From Streptosporangium sandarakinum (GTDB taxonomy: Bacteria; Actinomycetota; Actinomycetes; Streptosporangiales; Streptosporangiaceae), in assembly GCF_013409935.1 (NCBI RefSeq), contig NZ_JACCCO010000001.1, positions 3,038,001-3,102,000 on the forward strand: 64,000 nt of DNA. Reading direction: 5' to 3'. This document shows, piece by piece, positions 44,218-56,141 of this stretch (its first letter is position 1; each line of letters starts with the position of its first letter). The translations under genes were made by a program, and so were the position numbers. A model generated the notes under the pieces. The model was not told where the DNA came from. It did no database searches and saw only the letters and a list, made by a program, of their open reading frames with translations.

Positions 44218-45376
44218 GGGAGGGGGTCCAGTCCATGGAGGGGGAAGACGGCCTTCCTGGTCGCCATGACGGCCCGGTCGATCGGGTCCGCCGGATCGTA
44301 TCCGGCGGAGAAGTCGGCGAACTCCGGTTTCCTGCCGTCGGTCAGCGTCAGCGGCGCCGTCTGGCCCGTCCGCTCCTTGGTCATCCGGCGCCACTCCGGC
44401 GGGGTCGCGGTGGCCGGGTCGAGCGGGCGGCCCGCGACCTCGGATATCAGGTGGGTCCATGCCCGGGGCACGACCTGCACCAGCTCGTATCCCCCGCCCC
44501 CGGTGACGACCCAGCGCCCGCCCGCGGTCTCGTGTGCCAGCTCGTGCAGCGCGGCGTAGGCGGTGCGCTGGCCGTCCAGGCTGAGCATCAGGTGGGCCAG
44601 CGGGTCCAGCGCGTGGCTGTCGCAGCCGTGCTGGGTGACCAGGATCTCGGGGGCGAACTCCCGCAGCAGCGGCGGCACCACCGCGTGGAAGGCCCGCAGC
44701 CAGCCGCCGTCGCCGCATCCGGCCGGCAGCGCCACGTTGACCGCGGTGCCCTCCGCGCCGGTCTCCCCGGGAAGCCCGTGCCGGGGAAGAGGGTCTGCGG
44801 GCTCTCGTGCAGGCTGACGGTCAGGACCCTGGGGTCGTCGTAGAACGCCGCCTGGACGCCGTCGCCGTGGTGGACGTCCACGTCGACGTAGGCGACCCGC
44901 GTCGCGCCCTGCGCGAGCAGCCAGGCGATCGCCACCGCCGGGTCGTTGTACACGCAGAACCCGCTCGCGGCGGAGGGCATCGCGTGGTGCAGGCCCCCCG
45001 CCACGTTCACCGCGTGCTCGGCCTCGCCGGTCCAGACCGCGCGGGCGGCGGCCAGGCTGGCGCCGGTGATCAGCGCGGACGCCTCGTGCACCCCGGTGAA
45101 GGCCGGGTTGTCCTCGGTGCCGAGCCCGTGGAGCAGATCGGGCCGCCCGGTCGCGGACACCCGCCTGACGGCCTCGATGTAGTCGCGCGTGTGGACCAGT
45201 GCCAGCTCGTCGTCGGTGGCGGGCGCGCAGCCGGTCATCTCCACCGCGTCCAGCACGCCCAGCTCCCGCGCCAGGGCCATGGTCAGCTCGACCCGGACGG
45301 GCGCGAGCGGGTGACCCGGCCCGAAGTCGTATGAGGTGAGGGCGTCGTCCCAGACGACCCGCACGGAACGGCTCAC
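44214..45376 (-). pseudogene. acuC: Acetoin utilisation AcuC / class I histone deacetylase family gene with one frameshift
   Basis: The N-terminal part (GTG 45374-45376, GGAGG upstream) carries deacetylase motifs 'GGLHHAMPSAASGFCVYNDP' and 'VAYVDVDVHHGDGVQAAFY'. It then shifts frame at the four-base run 44765-44768 after 'FPGTGFPG'. One extra G would restore 'FPGETGAEGTAVNVALPAG' and join the C-terminal part ('LVTQHGCDSHALDPLAHLML'). Both halves are otherwise well preserved, so the lesion is recent or a base-calling error. The protein would deacylate lysines, as AcuC does. Confidence 0.8.
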
Positions 45377-45585
45377 GGGTCCTCCTTCGCCGGCCTGGTG
45401 CGCGGGCCGCCGCGTTCCCCGGCCCGCCCCCCGCTCTCGCTCACGGGCTGCTCGCACACGGGCTCTCCCCCGCCGGGCGCGACGACGCCGCGCCCTCCCG
45501 GGGTCCCCCGCTCCGGCCGACGCTACCGCACCCGGGCGCAGGGGCCGGAGCGGGGGCTCCGGAGGAGCGAGCGCTTTTCATCTAA

Positions 45586-45608
45586 GCGAAATATCCATAT
45601 TTATTCGC
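45586..45608. promoter_or_regulatory. AT-rich palindrome upstream of acuC
   Basis: GCGAA and TTCGC enclose AAATATCCATATTT, a palindrome in an isolated AT-rich patch. It lies 210 bp upstream of the acuC GTG and is a candidate operator/promoter for acuC-phosphatase. The rest of the 45377-45772 gap shows no gene. Confidence 0.4.
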
Positions 45609-45649
45609 CTCAACACGCCGACCGCCGCGAAGCCGCGGCGAGAGCGCCC

Positions 45650-45700
45650 GCCGTACGGCCGGGCACACGCCGTACGGCCGGGCACACGCCGTACGGCCGG
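45650..45700. repeat. 19-bp tandem repeat with CCGTACGG core
   Basis: GCCGTACGGCCGGGCACAC is repeated at 45650-45668 and 45669-45687, with 13 bp of a third copy to 45700. Each unit holds the palindrome CCGTACGG. It lies between the acuC upstream region and proC. Confidence 0.8.
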
Positions 45701-45772
45701 GGCACCCGGGCGGGGACGGTGGGGTGCCGGTCGACCGCCGGCTGACCGGTCGGCGGGTACGGCGGGCGCCGG

Positions 45773-46567
45773 TCAGCCGGCGGCGAGCTGACGGCTGCGG
45801 TCGCGGGCGGCCTCGATGGCCGCCAGGAAGGCGGCCCGGACGCTGTGGCGCTCCAGCTCGGCGATGGCCGAGATGGTGGTGCCGCCCGGGGAGGTGACCG
45901 CCTCCCGCAGGATCACCGGGTGCTCCCCGGAGTCGCGCAGCATGATGGCCGCCCCGACGACCGACTGGACGACCATGTCCAGGGCCGCGGCGCGGGGCAT
46001 GCCGAGCAGGATGCCCGCGTCGACCATGGCCTCGACGAGGTAGAAGAAGTAGGCCGGGCCGCTGCCGGACAGCGCGGTCGCAGCGTCCTGCTGCGACTCG
46101 GGGATGCGCAGCACCTTGCCGACCGGCCGCAGCAGGTTCTCGGTGAGCTCCAGGTGCGCCTCGGAGGCGTGGGCGCCCGCCGAGATCACGCTCATCGCCT
46201 CGTCCACCAGCACCGGCGTGTTGGACATCACCCGGACCACCGGGATCTCGCCGCCCAGCCGCGCCTCCACGAAGGAGGTGGTGATGCCCGCCGCCGCCGT
46301 GACCACCAGACGGTCGCCCGGGACGTGCGGGGCGATCTCCGCCAGCAGGGAGGCCATGTCCTGGGGCTTGACCGCGAGGATCAGCGTGTCGGCGGTCTTG
46401 GCGGCCTCGACGTTGGAGACCACCTGCACGCCGTACCGCTCCCTGAGGTCCGCGGCGCGCTCGGCGCGGCGCGCGGTGGCCAGCACCTCGCCCGGCCTCG
46501 CACCGGCCCGGAGCAGCCCGGACAGCAGGGCCTCGCCCATCTTGCCGGTTCCCAGAATCGCGATCAT
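45773..46567 (-). CDS. proC: Pyrroline-5-carboxylate reductase
   Basis: ProC (264 aa) makes proline from pyrroline-5-carboxylate with NAD(P)H. The Rossmann motif 'IAILGTGKMGEALLSGLLRA' starts at residue 2; the C-terminal signature 'LREAVTSPGGTTISAIAELE' includes the active-site loop, and 'ALSGSGPAYFFYLVEAMVDA' forms the dimer helix. It stands 396 bp upstream of acuC. Confidence 0.96.
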   Translation of the reverse strand: MIAILGTGKMGEALLSGLLRAGARPGEVLATARRAERAADLRERYGVQVVSNVEAAKTADTLILAVKPQDMASLLAEIAPHVPGDRLVVTAAAGITTSFVEARLGGEIPVVRVMSNTPVLVDEAMSVISAGAHASEAHLELTENLLRPVGKVLRIPESQQDAATALSGSGPAYFFYLVEAMVDAGILLGMPRAAALDMVVQSVVGAAIMLRDSGEHPVILREAVTSPGGTTISAIAELERHSVRAAFLAAIEAARDRSRQLAAG

Positions 46568-46726
46568 TTCGGCGCACCTCGCGTGAGAGGACCATCGGGG
46601 AGAAGTGAATCCCCAGCCTAAGGGGTCCGCCCACGTGACACCGGGCGGCGCTCACCCCCGGCCGCCCGGCGCGGCGGGACGCGCGGTCTCCTTGAACCGG
46701 TCCGCCGTCCGGGACGTTGTAGGGGT

Positions 46727-47230
46727 ATGCGGATGATCGCGACCTCTCTCCTGGCTGGAAGCCTGCTGCTGGCCACGGCCTGCGGCGCCGAGCACGGTGG
46801 CACCGCGGCCTCGGTCACCACGACCGCCCCGGCGGGGCACGGCGCCGGAACGGCCACCGGCCCCTCGCAGCCGGTCTCGCACACCGTGCCACCCGTGGCG
46901 CCCCGTACCGAGCCCACGCACGGCACCCCCAAGCCGGTGAGGCCCGAGGGCCACACCGTCAACCCCCGCAAGGCCGGATGGCTCACCGCCAAGCCGTCCA
47001 AGGACGGCCGGAGCCTGCGGATCGTCTGGTGGTCGGGGGTGGAGCCCTGCACCGTCCTCGACCGGGTGAGCGTCAAGGAGACGGCCCGGCGGGTGACCGT
47101 CACCCTCTGGGAGGGCCCGAGCGGCAAGGCGCGGAACGTCGCCTGCATCGACATCGCCATCAAGAAGGTGACGACCGTCAAGCTCAAGGCCCCCCTGGGC
47201 AAGCGCGAGGTGGTCGACGGGGCGCGCTGA
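46727..47230 (+). CDS. Putative lipoprotein, unknown function
   Basis: This 167-aa protein has a lipoprotein signal 'IATSLLAGSLLLATACGAEH' with the acylated Cys near residue 19. A Thr/Pro/His-rich linker (residues ~25-75) follows, then a ~90-residue folded part with two Cys ('GVEPCTVLDRVSVKE', 'ARNVACIDIAIKK') that probably make a disulfide. No family is recognised. It is divergent from proC. Confidence 0.75.
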   Translation: MRMIATSLLAGSLLLATACGAEHGGTAASVTTTAPAGHGAGTATGPSQPVSHTVPPVAPRTEPTHGTPKPVRPEGHTVNPRKAGWLTAKPSKDGRSLRIVWWSGVEPCTVLDRVSVKETARRVTVTLWEGPSGKARNVACIDIAIKKVTTVKLKAPLGKREVVDGAR

Positions 47231-47319
47231 CGCGAGGCCGCTTCCGGGAGGGCCCGCGGGGCACACCGGCCCCACCGGACCCGGGCCGCTCCCGGAGAGC
47301 CGCGCGGGCGCGGCCGGCC

Positions 47320-48489
47320 TCACCCGACCGAGCCCTCCTTGCATCCCTCGGGCCGCTCGGGCCGCTCGCCGGTCCATCCCTGCTCGGTGTAGGCCGCGTA
47401 GCCGATCACCGTGCCGGCGGCCACGCCCTCGGCGTCCCGGACGACGGTGGAGCGCTCGCCGGTCATCTCGCCCGTGACGGGATCGAGGATGATCTGGTAG
47501 TCGACGGGGACCATGGCGTCGCCCATTCCGGTCTCGCCGGTCTCACCGGCGTTGATCCGCACCGCGACCCCCGGGCGGCCGAGCGGGTCGGTGATCTCGC
47601 CGACCACCCGGGTCCCGGGAAGGCCGGCGAGGACCCGCAGCGCCGCCGCCCGCAGATCGGGCGGGCTCGGCAGGTTCAGCAGCGAGACCGCGGAGAAGGA
47701 CCAGTTTTGCTCCTGCGACGGGCTCTGGTCCCCCCTCCTGGCCGCCTTGAACCGTTCGAGCAGCGTCCCGGCGTCCCTGGGCAGCGCCTCCAGGTCGGCG
47801 AAGGTCAGCTCGGCCATCCTGCGGTCGTAGAGGATCCCCTTCGGGTCGACCTGCCAGGAGTAGGTGCACCCCACCGGTTTCGGCGTGCAGCCCGGTTCCC
47901 CGGCGCACTCCGCGATCGGGCCGCCAGGCCACAGGGCGTCCTTGGGACCTTGACGGCGCGGGGCGCCCTGCTCCCGCCAGGCGGCCACGTCCTCGGGGGC
48001 GGAGGGACGGCCCTCCATCCTGTCGAGGCGGGTGAAAGCGGGGTCGCGGGGGTCGCGGGGCGTCCACGAGTCCAGCTCGGTGGTGAGGAGCACCATGTAG
48101 CGGGCGGATCCGTCCCCCCACCGGGTGAATGAACCGGTGACGGACCTGCGCCGCCAGTACGCCCCCGGGGTCTCCGCGGGCAGCGCCTCGGCCCTGGCGG
48201 CGATGTCCAGCAGCGCCTGGCGGCCGTCCGGCGCGGACACCGCCGTCGCGGGACCGTCCGCGGACCCGCCTCCGGCCCCGACCCCGGCCGTGACGGCCAG
48301 GATGACCGCGGCCGTCGCGGCGGCGGTGGCGGCGGTCCACACCCACGGCCGGGGGCGGAGACGCGAGCGGTGCCGTACCGGCCGGGCCGTCTCCGCCGCG
48401 GCCAGCCGGGCGCGGGCGCGGGCGACGGCGGCGGGCGACGGCGGCGGGGCGTCCGGAAGCGACGACGCCAGCAGGTTGATCTCATCCAT
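47320..48489 (-). CDS. CU044_5270 family membrane protein (sigma-factor partner)
   Basis: This 389-aa protein has a short cytoplasmic N-terminus (MDEINLLASSLPDAPPPSPA), one helix ('TAATAAATAAVILAVTAGVG') and a large extracytoplasmic domain, as in the CU044_5270 family encoded beside ECF sigma factors. The start overlaps the sigma gene by 8 bp. It may serve as the anti-sigma or sensor partner; this is inference from pairing. Confidence 0.8.
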   Translation of the reverse strand: MDEINLLASSLPDAPPPSPAAVARARARLAAAETARPVRHRSRLRPRPWVWTAATAAATAAVILAVTAGVGAGGGSADGPATAVSAPDGRQALLDIAARAEALPAETPGAYWRRRSVTGSFTRWGDGSARYMVLLTTELDSWTPRDPRDPAFTRLDRMEGRPSAPEDVAAWREQGAPRRQGPKDALWPGGPIAECAGEPGCTPKPVGCTYSWQVDPKGILYDRRMAELTFADLEALPRDAGTLLERFKAARRGDQSPSQEQNWSFSAVSLLNLPSPPDLRAAALRVLAGLPGTRVVGEITDPLGRPGVAVRINAGETGETGMGDAMVPVDYQIILDPVTGEMTGERSTVVRDAEGVAAGTVIGYAAYTEQGWTGERPERPEGCKEGSVG

Positions 48490-49084
48490 CGTGGTCCTCC
48501 TTCAGCGGGTCGATGTCACCGAGCGCCTCGCGGAGCCGCCTGCGGGCCCGGCTGAGCCGGGACGCGACGGTCCCGTAGGGGATGTCCAGCGCGGCGGCCA
48601 CCTCGGCGTGGGAGAGACCGCCGAGCGCGACCAGCAGGACCACGTTCCGGTCCCGCTCGGCCAGACCGGCCAGCGCCCCCGCGAGCCGGCCGGTCACCCG
48701 CCCCGCGGCGACCCGCGCGGTCACCGCGTCCTCGTGTCCGTCCGCGTGGCCGCCGTGGTGACCGGCGGTGTCGCGTACGGCGGTGCGGGCGAGCGCCTTC
48801 CATCGGCGGATCTCGCTCCGCCGGTGTTTGGCGAGCAGATTGGTGGCTATGCCGTACAGCCAGGGGCGGATCTCCCCTCGCGCGGCGTCGAAGCGGTGGC
48901 GGTCGCGGAAGGCGCGGAGGAAGGTCTCGGCCGCGAGGTCGTCGGCGGTGTGGACGTCCAGGCGGCGGGCGACGTAGCGGTGGATCTCGGTGAAGTGGTC
49001 GTCGAAGATCCGGTCGAAGTCGAGGACCGGCGGGCTGCCGCCGGTCTCGGAACCGGCCTCGGGATCGAGGCGGGGAGCGATCAC
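48482..49084 (-). CDS. ECF-type RNA polymerase sigma factor
   Basis: This 200-aa sigma-70 family factor has region 2 'FDDHFTEIHRYVARRL' and 'DDLAAETFLRAFRDRHRF' and region 4 'VALGGLSHAEVAAALDIPYG' with 'RLSRARRRLREAL'. GTG 49082-49084 (VIAPRLD) is preferred; the frame runs to a TTG at 49225 inside the dnaK promoter. The partner is the overlapping CU044_5270 gene. It is divergent from dnaK. Confidence 0.85.
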   Translation of the reverse strand: MIAPRLDPEAGSETGGSPPVLDFDRIFDDHFTEIHRYVARRLDVHTADDLAAETFLRAFRDRHRFDAARGEIRPWLYGIATNLLAKHRRSEIRRWKALARTAVRDTAGHHGGHADGHEDAVTARVAAGRVTGRLAGALAGLAERDRNVVLLVALGGLSHAEVAAALDIPYGTVASRLSRARRRLREALGDIDPLKEDHDG

Positions 49085-49193
49085 GCTTCGTCCCGTGGGA
49101 CGGGGTGGGGAGCGGACACGGGGGTTCCTTCGTTGGGGGAGGGGGATCGCCCGTTCTTCCCCGGAGAGCGGGAATGCTTTCACGCGCCGGAAG

Positions 49194-51164
<1,971 letters not shown>

Positions 51165-51192
51165 CGAGCCGTGATCCGAGGGGAGCGTGAGC

Positions 51193-51807
51193 GTGAGCAC
51201 GCGTGAGAACGGCTCCGGGGAGGAGCCGGTGATCCGCGACAACCGGAAGATCGATCCGGAGACCGGAGAGGCGCGCAGCCAGGCCGAGCGGGAGCAGGCC
51301 GAGTGGGCGGCGCAGGCAGGGGAGGCCGGCCAGTCCGCCGCCGGCCTGGCCGCGGCCGAGCTGGCCACCCAGCTCGCCGAGCGCACCGCCGACCTCCAGC
51401 GCCTCCAGGCCGAGTACGCCAACTACCGCAAGCGGGTCGATCGCGACCGGGCCATGGTCAAGGAGCAGGCGGTGGCCGGCGTGCTGTCCGAGCTGCTGCC
51501 GGTCCTCGACGACATCGGCCGGGCCCGCGACCACGGGGAGCTCACCGGCGGCTTCGCCAAGGTGAGCGAGTCGCTGGAGGCGGTCGCGGGGAAGCTGGGA
51601 CTGAGCGCCTTCGGCGCCAAGGGCGAGCCGTTCGACCCGACGGTGCACGAGGCGCTGATGCACAGCTACTCCCCCGACGTCACCGAGCCGACCTGCGTGG
51701 AGATCCTGCAGCCGGGCTACCGGATCGGTGAGCGCGTGCTGCGGCCCGCCCGGGTCGCGGTCGCCGAACCCGAGGAGCCCACCGCGGGCGCCGCGGGCGA
51801 CAACTGA
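51193..51807 (+). CDS. grpE: Nucleotide exchange factor GrpE
   Basis: GrpE (204 aa) releases ADP from DnaK. The long helical segment '[20 protein letters not shown]' (residues ~65-85) and the beta-domain signature '[20 protein letters not shown]' near 155 are clear. GTG 51193 is chosen because GGGGAG lies seven bases upstream; GTG 51187, two codons earlier, is too close to it. It follows dnaK by 28 bp. Confidence 0.95.
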   Translation: MSTRENGSGEEPVIRDNRKIDPETGEARSQAEREQAEWAAQAGEAGQSAAGLAAAELATQLAERTADLQRLQAEYANYRKRVDRDRAMVKEQAVAGVLSELLPVLDDIGRARDHGELTGGFAKVSESLEAVAGKLGLSAFGAKGEPFDPTVHEALMHSYSPDVTEPTCVEILQPGYRIGERVLRPARVAVAEPEEPTAGAAGDN

Positions 51808-51844
51808 ACACACCCCCATTCCATTTGATCGGAAAAGGAAAATG

Positions 51845-53029
51845 ATGAGCACCAAGGACTACCTGGAGAAGGACTACTACGCCGTCCTTGGTGTGCCCAA
51901 GACCGCCACCGCCGAAGAGATCAAGAAGGCGTACCGGAAGCTGGCCAGGCAGTACCACCCGGATGCCAACCAGGGCAACAAGGAGACCGAGGAGAAGTTC
52001 AAGGACGTCTCCGAGGCCTACGACGTCCTGTCCGACACCAAGCGCCGCAAGGAGTACGACGAGGCGCGGACGCTGTTCGGGTCGGGTCTCGGCGGTTACC
52101 CGGGGGGCGGGGGGGCCTCCCGCGGCGGTGGCGGTTTCGCCTTCGACCTGGGCGACCTGTTCGGCGGCACCCAGCAGGGCGCCGGTGAGCGCATCGGCGA
52201 CCTGTTCGGGGGCCTGTTCAACCGGGGCGGCACCGCTCCCCGGACCGGCGGGACCACCACCAGGGCGCGGCGCGGCCAGGACGTCGAGTCGGAGGTCACG
52301 CTCTCGTTCACCCAGGCCGTCCAGGGCACCACCGTCTCGCTCCGGCTGACCAGCTCCGCCGCCTGTACGGCGTGCGGCGGCACCGGCGCCAAGGCCGGCA
52401 CCACCCCGCGGGTCTGCCCGACCTGCGAGGGCACCGGCGCGGCCAGCCGCAACCTCGGCAACTTCGCCTTCTCCGAGCCGTGCCGCGACTGCAAGGGCCG
52501 CGGCCTGCTGGTGGACGACCCGTGCCCGGTGTGCGAGGGCAGCGGCCGGGGCAAGAGCACCCGCACGATCCAGGCGCGCATCCCCGCCGGGGTGGCCGAC
52601 GGCCAGCGCATCAAGATCAAGGGTAAGGGCGCTCCCGGCGAGAACGGCGGCCCGGCCGGCGACCTGTACGTCCAGGTCCACGTCAAGCCGCACCCGGTCT
52701 TCGGCCGGACCGGCGAGAACCTGACGGTCACCGTCCCGGTCACCTTCGCCGAGGCCGCCCTCGGCGCGGAGATCAAGGTGCCCATCCTCAAGGGGCTGCC
52801 GGTGACGCTGCGCATCCCCGAGGGCACCCCCAACGGCCGCACCTTCCGGGTGCGGGGCCGGGGCGTGACCCGCAAGGACGGCACCAAGGGCGACCTGCTC
52901 GCCACGGTCGAGGTCCTGGTGCCCCAGCATCTGGAGGACAAGGCCAGGAGCGCACTGGAGGAGTTCCGCGACGCCACCGCGGGGGGCGACCCGCGGGCCG
53001 ACCTCATCCAACAGGCCAGAAGCGAGTAG
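51845..53029 (+). CDS. dnaJ: Chaperone DnaJ
   Basis: DnaJ (394 aa) has the J domain with '[15 protein letters not shown]' (HPD) near residue 35, a Gly/Phe-rich linker, four CxxCxGxG zinc motifs ('CTACGGTG', 'CPTCEGTG', 'CRDCKGRG', 'CPVCEGSG') around 180-240 and C-terminal substrate domains. Of two adjacent ATGs, 51845 is better spaced from AAGGA. It stimulates DnaK ATPase and is co-transcribed with hspR 2 bp downstream. Confidence 0.96.
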   Translation: MSTKDYLEKDYYAVLGVPKTATAEEIKKAYRKLARQYHPDANQGNKETEEKFKDVSEAYDVLSDTKRRKEYDEARTLFGSGLGGYPGGGGASRGGGGFAFDLGDLFGGTQQGAGERIGDLFGGLFNRGGTAPRTGGTTTRARRGQDVESEVTLSFTQAVQGTTVSLRLTSSAACTACGGTGAKAGTTPRVCPTCEGTGAASRNLGNFAFSEPCRDCKGRGLLVDDPCPVCEGSGRGKSTRTIQARIPAGVADGQRIKIKGKGAPGENGGPAGDLYVQVHVKPHPVFGRTGENLTVTVPVTFAEAALGAEIKVPILKGLPVTLRIPEGTPNGRTFRVRGRGVTRKDGTKGDLLATVEVLVPQHLEDKARSALEEFRDATAGGDPRADLIQQARSE

Positions 53030-53031
53030 CC

Positions 53032-53379
53032 ATGGAAGCCAACTACTTCGATCTGTCGGACGACACTCCCGTCTACGTCATCTCGGTGGCCGCCCAGCTG
53101 TCGGGTCTGCACCCGCAGACCCTGCGGCAGTACGACCGTCTCGGCCTGGTCAGCCCGGGCCGTACGGCCGGCCGCGGCCGCCTGTACTCCACCCGCGACA
53201 TCGTCATGCTCCGCGAGGTCCAGCGGCTCTCCCAGGAGGAGGGCATCAACCTCGCGGGCATCAAGCGGATACTGGCGCTCGAGAACGAGGCGATGCGGCT
53301 GCGCGAGGAGAACCACCGCCTGCGCGCCGAGACCGCCATGATCCGCGCGCTGATCCGGTACCAGCTGCCGCCCGCCTGA
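53032..53379 (+). CDS. hspR: Heat-shock repressor HspR
   Basis: HspR (115 aa) is a MerR-family repressor that binds HAIR sites with DnaK as co-repressor. The DNA-binding part is 'YVISVAAQLSGLHPQTLRQY' followed by 'DRLGLVSPGRTAGRGRLYS'; a C-terminal helix 'LRLRAETAMIRALIRYQLP'-like region supports dimerisation. The gene lies 2 bp after dnaJ, closing an autoregulated operon. Confidence 0.95.
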   Translation: MEANYFDLSDDTPVYVISVAAQLSGLHPQTLRQYDRLGLVSPGRTAGRGRLYSTRDIVMLREVQRLSQEEGINLAGIKRILALENEAMRLREENHRLRAETAMIRALIRYQLPPA

Positions 53380-53412
53380 CACTCCACCGACCAGGGCCGG
53401 GGGGATTTACGT

Positions 53413-53431
53413 CGCGCCGTGCTCCGGCGCG
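53413..53431 (+). terminator. Hairpin between hspR and clpB
   Basis: CGCGCCG (53413-53419) and CGGCGCG (53425-53431) form a 7-bp stem with loop TGCTC, 34 bp after hspR. It could attenuate read-through into clpB. No HAIR site is seen in this 85-bp gap. Confidence 0.45.
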
Positions 53432-53464
53432 TATAGAACGCCTGAACGGAGTTAGGCGATAGCC

Positions 53465-56050
53465 ATGGATTACAAGCTTACGCAGAAGAGCCAGGAGGCG
53501 GTCTCCGCCGCCATCAGGCGTGCCGCCGCCGAGGGCAACCCCGAGGTCGCCCCGGTCCATCTGTTCACCGCGCTGCTGTCCCAGACCGGCGGCACCGCCG
53601 TACCGCTGCTGGAGGCGGTCGGCGCCGACTGGAAGCAGCTCCGCACCGAGGCCGAGAAGCAGCTCGCGGCCCTGCCGAAGGCGCAGGGCGCCACGGTCAG
53701 CGCCCCGTCGAGCTCCCGGCAGCTGCTGACCGCGCTGAACACCGCGGCCCAGCGGGCCCGTCAGCTGGAGGACGAGTACGTCTCGACCGAGCACCTGCTG
53801 GTCGGCCTCGCCACCGACGGCGGGCCGGTCGCCGAGCTGCTGAAGTCCCGCGGCGCCACCCCGAACGCGCTGCTGGAGGCGTTCGAGAAGGTGCGCGGGC
53901 ACGCCCGGGTGACCAGCGAGACGCCCGAGGACACCTACCAGGCGCTGGAGAAGTACGGCGTCGACCTGACCGAGCGGGCCAGGGCCGGCAAGCTCGACCC
54001 GGTGATCGGCCGTGACTCGGAGATCCGCCGGGTCGTGCAGGTGCTCAGCCGCCGGACCAAGAACAACCCGGTGCTCATCGGCGAGCCCGGCGTCGGCAAG
54101 ACCGCCGTGGTGGAGGGCCTGGCGCAGCGCATCGTCGCCGGCGACGTGCCCTCCAGCCTGCGCGACAAGCGCCTGGTGGCCCTCGACCTGAGCGCGATGG
54201 TCGCCGGCGCGAAGTACCGCGGCGAGTTCGAGGAGCGCCTCAAGGCCGTGCTCAGTGAGATCAAGGAGAGCAACGGCCAGATCGTCACCTTCATCGACGA
54301 GCTGCACACCATGGTCGGCGCGGGCGCGGCCGAGGGCGCCATGGACGCCGGCAACATGCTCAAGCCGATGCTGGCGCGCGGCGAGCTGCGGATGATCGGC
54401 GCCACCACGCTGGACGAGTACCGCGAGCGCATCGAGAAGGATCCCGCGCTGGAGCGGCGCTTCCAGCAGGTGTACGTCGGCGAGCCCACCGTCGAGGACA
54501 CCATCGCGATCCTGCGCGGGCTCAAGGGCCGCTACGAGGCGCACCACCAGGTGCAGATCTCCGACGGCGCGCTGGTGGCCGCCGCCTCGCTGTCCGACCG
54601 CTACATCACCTCCCGGTTCCTGCCGGACAAGGCGATCGACCTCGTCGACGAGGCCGCCTCCCGGCTCCGCATGGAGATCGACTCCCGTCCGGTGGAGATC
54701 GACCAGCTCCAGCGGAACGTCGACCGGATGAAGATGGAGGAGCTGGCGCTCGCCAAGGAGACCGACGAGAGCAGCCTCCAGCGGCTGGAGCGGCTCCGCA
54801 AGGAGCTGGCCGACCGCCAGGAGGAGCTCAACGCCCTGGTCGGGCGCTGGGAGCGGGAGAAGGCCGGCCTGAACCGCGTCGGCGACCTGAAGAAGCAGCT
54901 CGACGAGACCCGCGGCGCCGCCGAGCGGGCGCAGCGCGACGGCGACTTCGAGGCCGCGTCGCGGCTGATGTACGCCGAGGTGCCCCGGCTGGAGGCCGAG
55001 CTCGCCGAGGCCAGCGCGGCCGCCCAGCCGGAGAGCGCCATGGTCAAGGAGGAGGTCGGGCCGGACGACATCGCCCAGGTCATCTCCTCCTGGACCGGCA
55101 TCCCCGCGGGCCGCCTGCTGGAGGGCGAGACCGCCAAGCTGCTCCGGATGGAGGACGAGCTGGGCAGGCGGCTCATCGGCCAGAGCGAGGCCGTCCAGGC
55201 CGTCTCCGACGCCGTACGGCGGGCCCGCGCGGGCATCTCCGACCCAGACCGGCCGACCGGCAGCTTCCTGTTCCTCGGCCCCACCGGCGTCGGCAAGACG
55301 GAGCTGGCCAAGTCGCTGGCCGACTTCCTGTTCGACGACGAGCGGGCGATGGTCCGCATCGACATGAGCGAATACGGCGAGAAGCACAGCGTGGCGCGGC
55401 TCGTCGGCGCCCCGCCCGGCTACGTCGGCTACGAGGAGGGCGGCCAGCTCACCGAGGCCGTACGGCGCAGGCCGTACACCGTGGTGCTGCTGGACGAGGT
55501 CGAGAAGGCCCACCCTGAGGTCTTCGACATCCTGCTGCAGGTGCTCGACGACGGGCGGCTCACCGACGGCCAGGGCCGGACGGTCGACTTCCGCAACACG
55601 ATCCTGATCCTCACCTCCAACATGGGCTCGCAGTTCCTCGTGGACCCCAAGCTGGACCGGGAGGCCCAGCGCAAGGCCGTGATGGACGCGGTCCGGAGCG
55701 CGTTCAAGCCGGAGTTCCTCAACCGGCTCGACGACGTGATCATGTTCGACGCGCTCGGCATGGAGGAGCTGTCGAAGATCGTGGACCTGCAGGTCGCGCA
55801 CCTGGCCAGGCGGCTCGCCGACCGGCGGATCACGCTGAACGTGACCCCCGCGGCGCGCGACTGGCTGGCGCTCACCGGCTACGACCCGCTGTACGGCGCC
55901 CGCCCGCTCCGCCGCCTGGTGCAGACCGCGATCGGCGACAAGCTCGCCAAGGAGGTGCTGGCCGGGAAGGTCCAGGACGGCGACGAGGTCGTGGTGGACA
56001 TGGCCGAGGGCGACGACGCCCTGACGATCTCGACGAGGGTAAGGGCTTGA
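53465..56050 (+). CDS. clpB: ATP-dependent disaggregase ClpB
   Basis: ClpB (861 aa) extracts proteins from aggregates together with DnaK. N-terminal Clp repeats (residues 1-145) precede AAA1 with Walker A '[18 protein letters not shown]', the coiled-coil middle domain (about 405-525), and AAA2 with Walker A '[20 protein letters not shown]' near 600. The length is normal. It lies 85 bp downstream of hspR without a recognisable HAIR site, so it may depend on read-through or another promoter. Confidence 0.97.
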   Translation: MDYKLTQKSQEAVSAAIRRAAAEGNPEVAPVHLFTALLSQTGGTAVPLLEAVGADWKQLRTEAEKQLAALPKAQGATVSAPSSSRQLLTALNTAAQRARQLEDEYVSTEHLLVGLATDGGPVAELLKSRGATPNALLEAFEKVRGHARVTSETPEDTYQALEKYGVDLTERARAGKLDPVIGRDSEIRRVVQVLSRRTKNNPVLIGEPGVGKTAVVEGLAQRIVAGDVPSSLRDKRLVALDLSAMVAGAKYRGEFEERLKAVLSEIKESNGQIVTFIDELHTMVGAGAAEGAMDAGNMLKPMLARGELRMIGATTLDEYRERIEKDPALERRFQQVYVGEPTVEDTIAILRGLKGRYEAHHQVQISDGALVAAASLSDRYITSRFLPDKAIDLVDEAASRLRMEIDSRPVEIDQLQRNVDRMKMEELALAKETDESSLQRLERLRKELADRQEELNALVGRWEREKAGLNRVGDLKKQLDETRGAAERAQRDGDFEAASRLMYAEVPRLEAELAEASAAAQPESAMVKEEVGPDDIAQVISSWTGIPAGRLLEGETAKLLRMEDELGRRLIGQSEAVQAVSDAVRRARAGISDPDRPTGSFLFLGPTGVGKTELAKSLADFLFDDERAMVRIDMSEYGEKHSVARLVGAPPGYVGYEEGGQLTEAVRRRPYTVVLLDEVEKAHPEVFDILLQVLDDGRLTDGQGRTVDFRNTILILTSNMGSQFLVDPKLDREAQRKAVMDAVRSAFKPEFLNRLDDVIMFDALGMEELSKIVDLQVAHLARRLADRRITLNVTPAARDWLALTGYDPLYGARPLRRLVQTAIGDKLAKEVLAGKVQDGDEVVVDMAEGDDALTISTRVRA

Positions 56051-56141
56051 CCACCGTTGGGTGAAGCCCGCCCCTGGGACGGCCCCCGCTGGATACGTTC
56101 GGCACTCGTCCGGCACGAGAACGAACGACAGGGGGACGTGC

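Noticed and set aside
45650-45700. CRISPR-like array
   Set aside because: The units are contiguous 19-bp tandem repeats without spacers, and no cas genes are present anywhere in the window.
53380-53464. HAIR site for clpB
   Set aside because: No CTTGAGT-N7-ACTCAAG-like sequence was found in the gap; only GC hairpins are visible.
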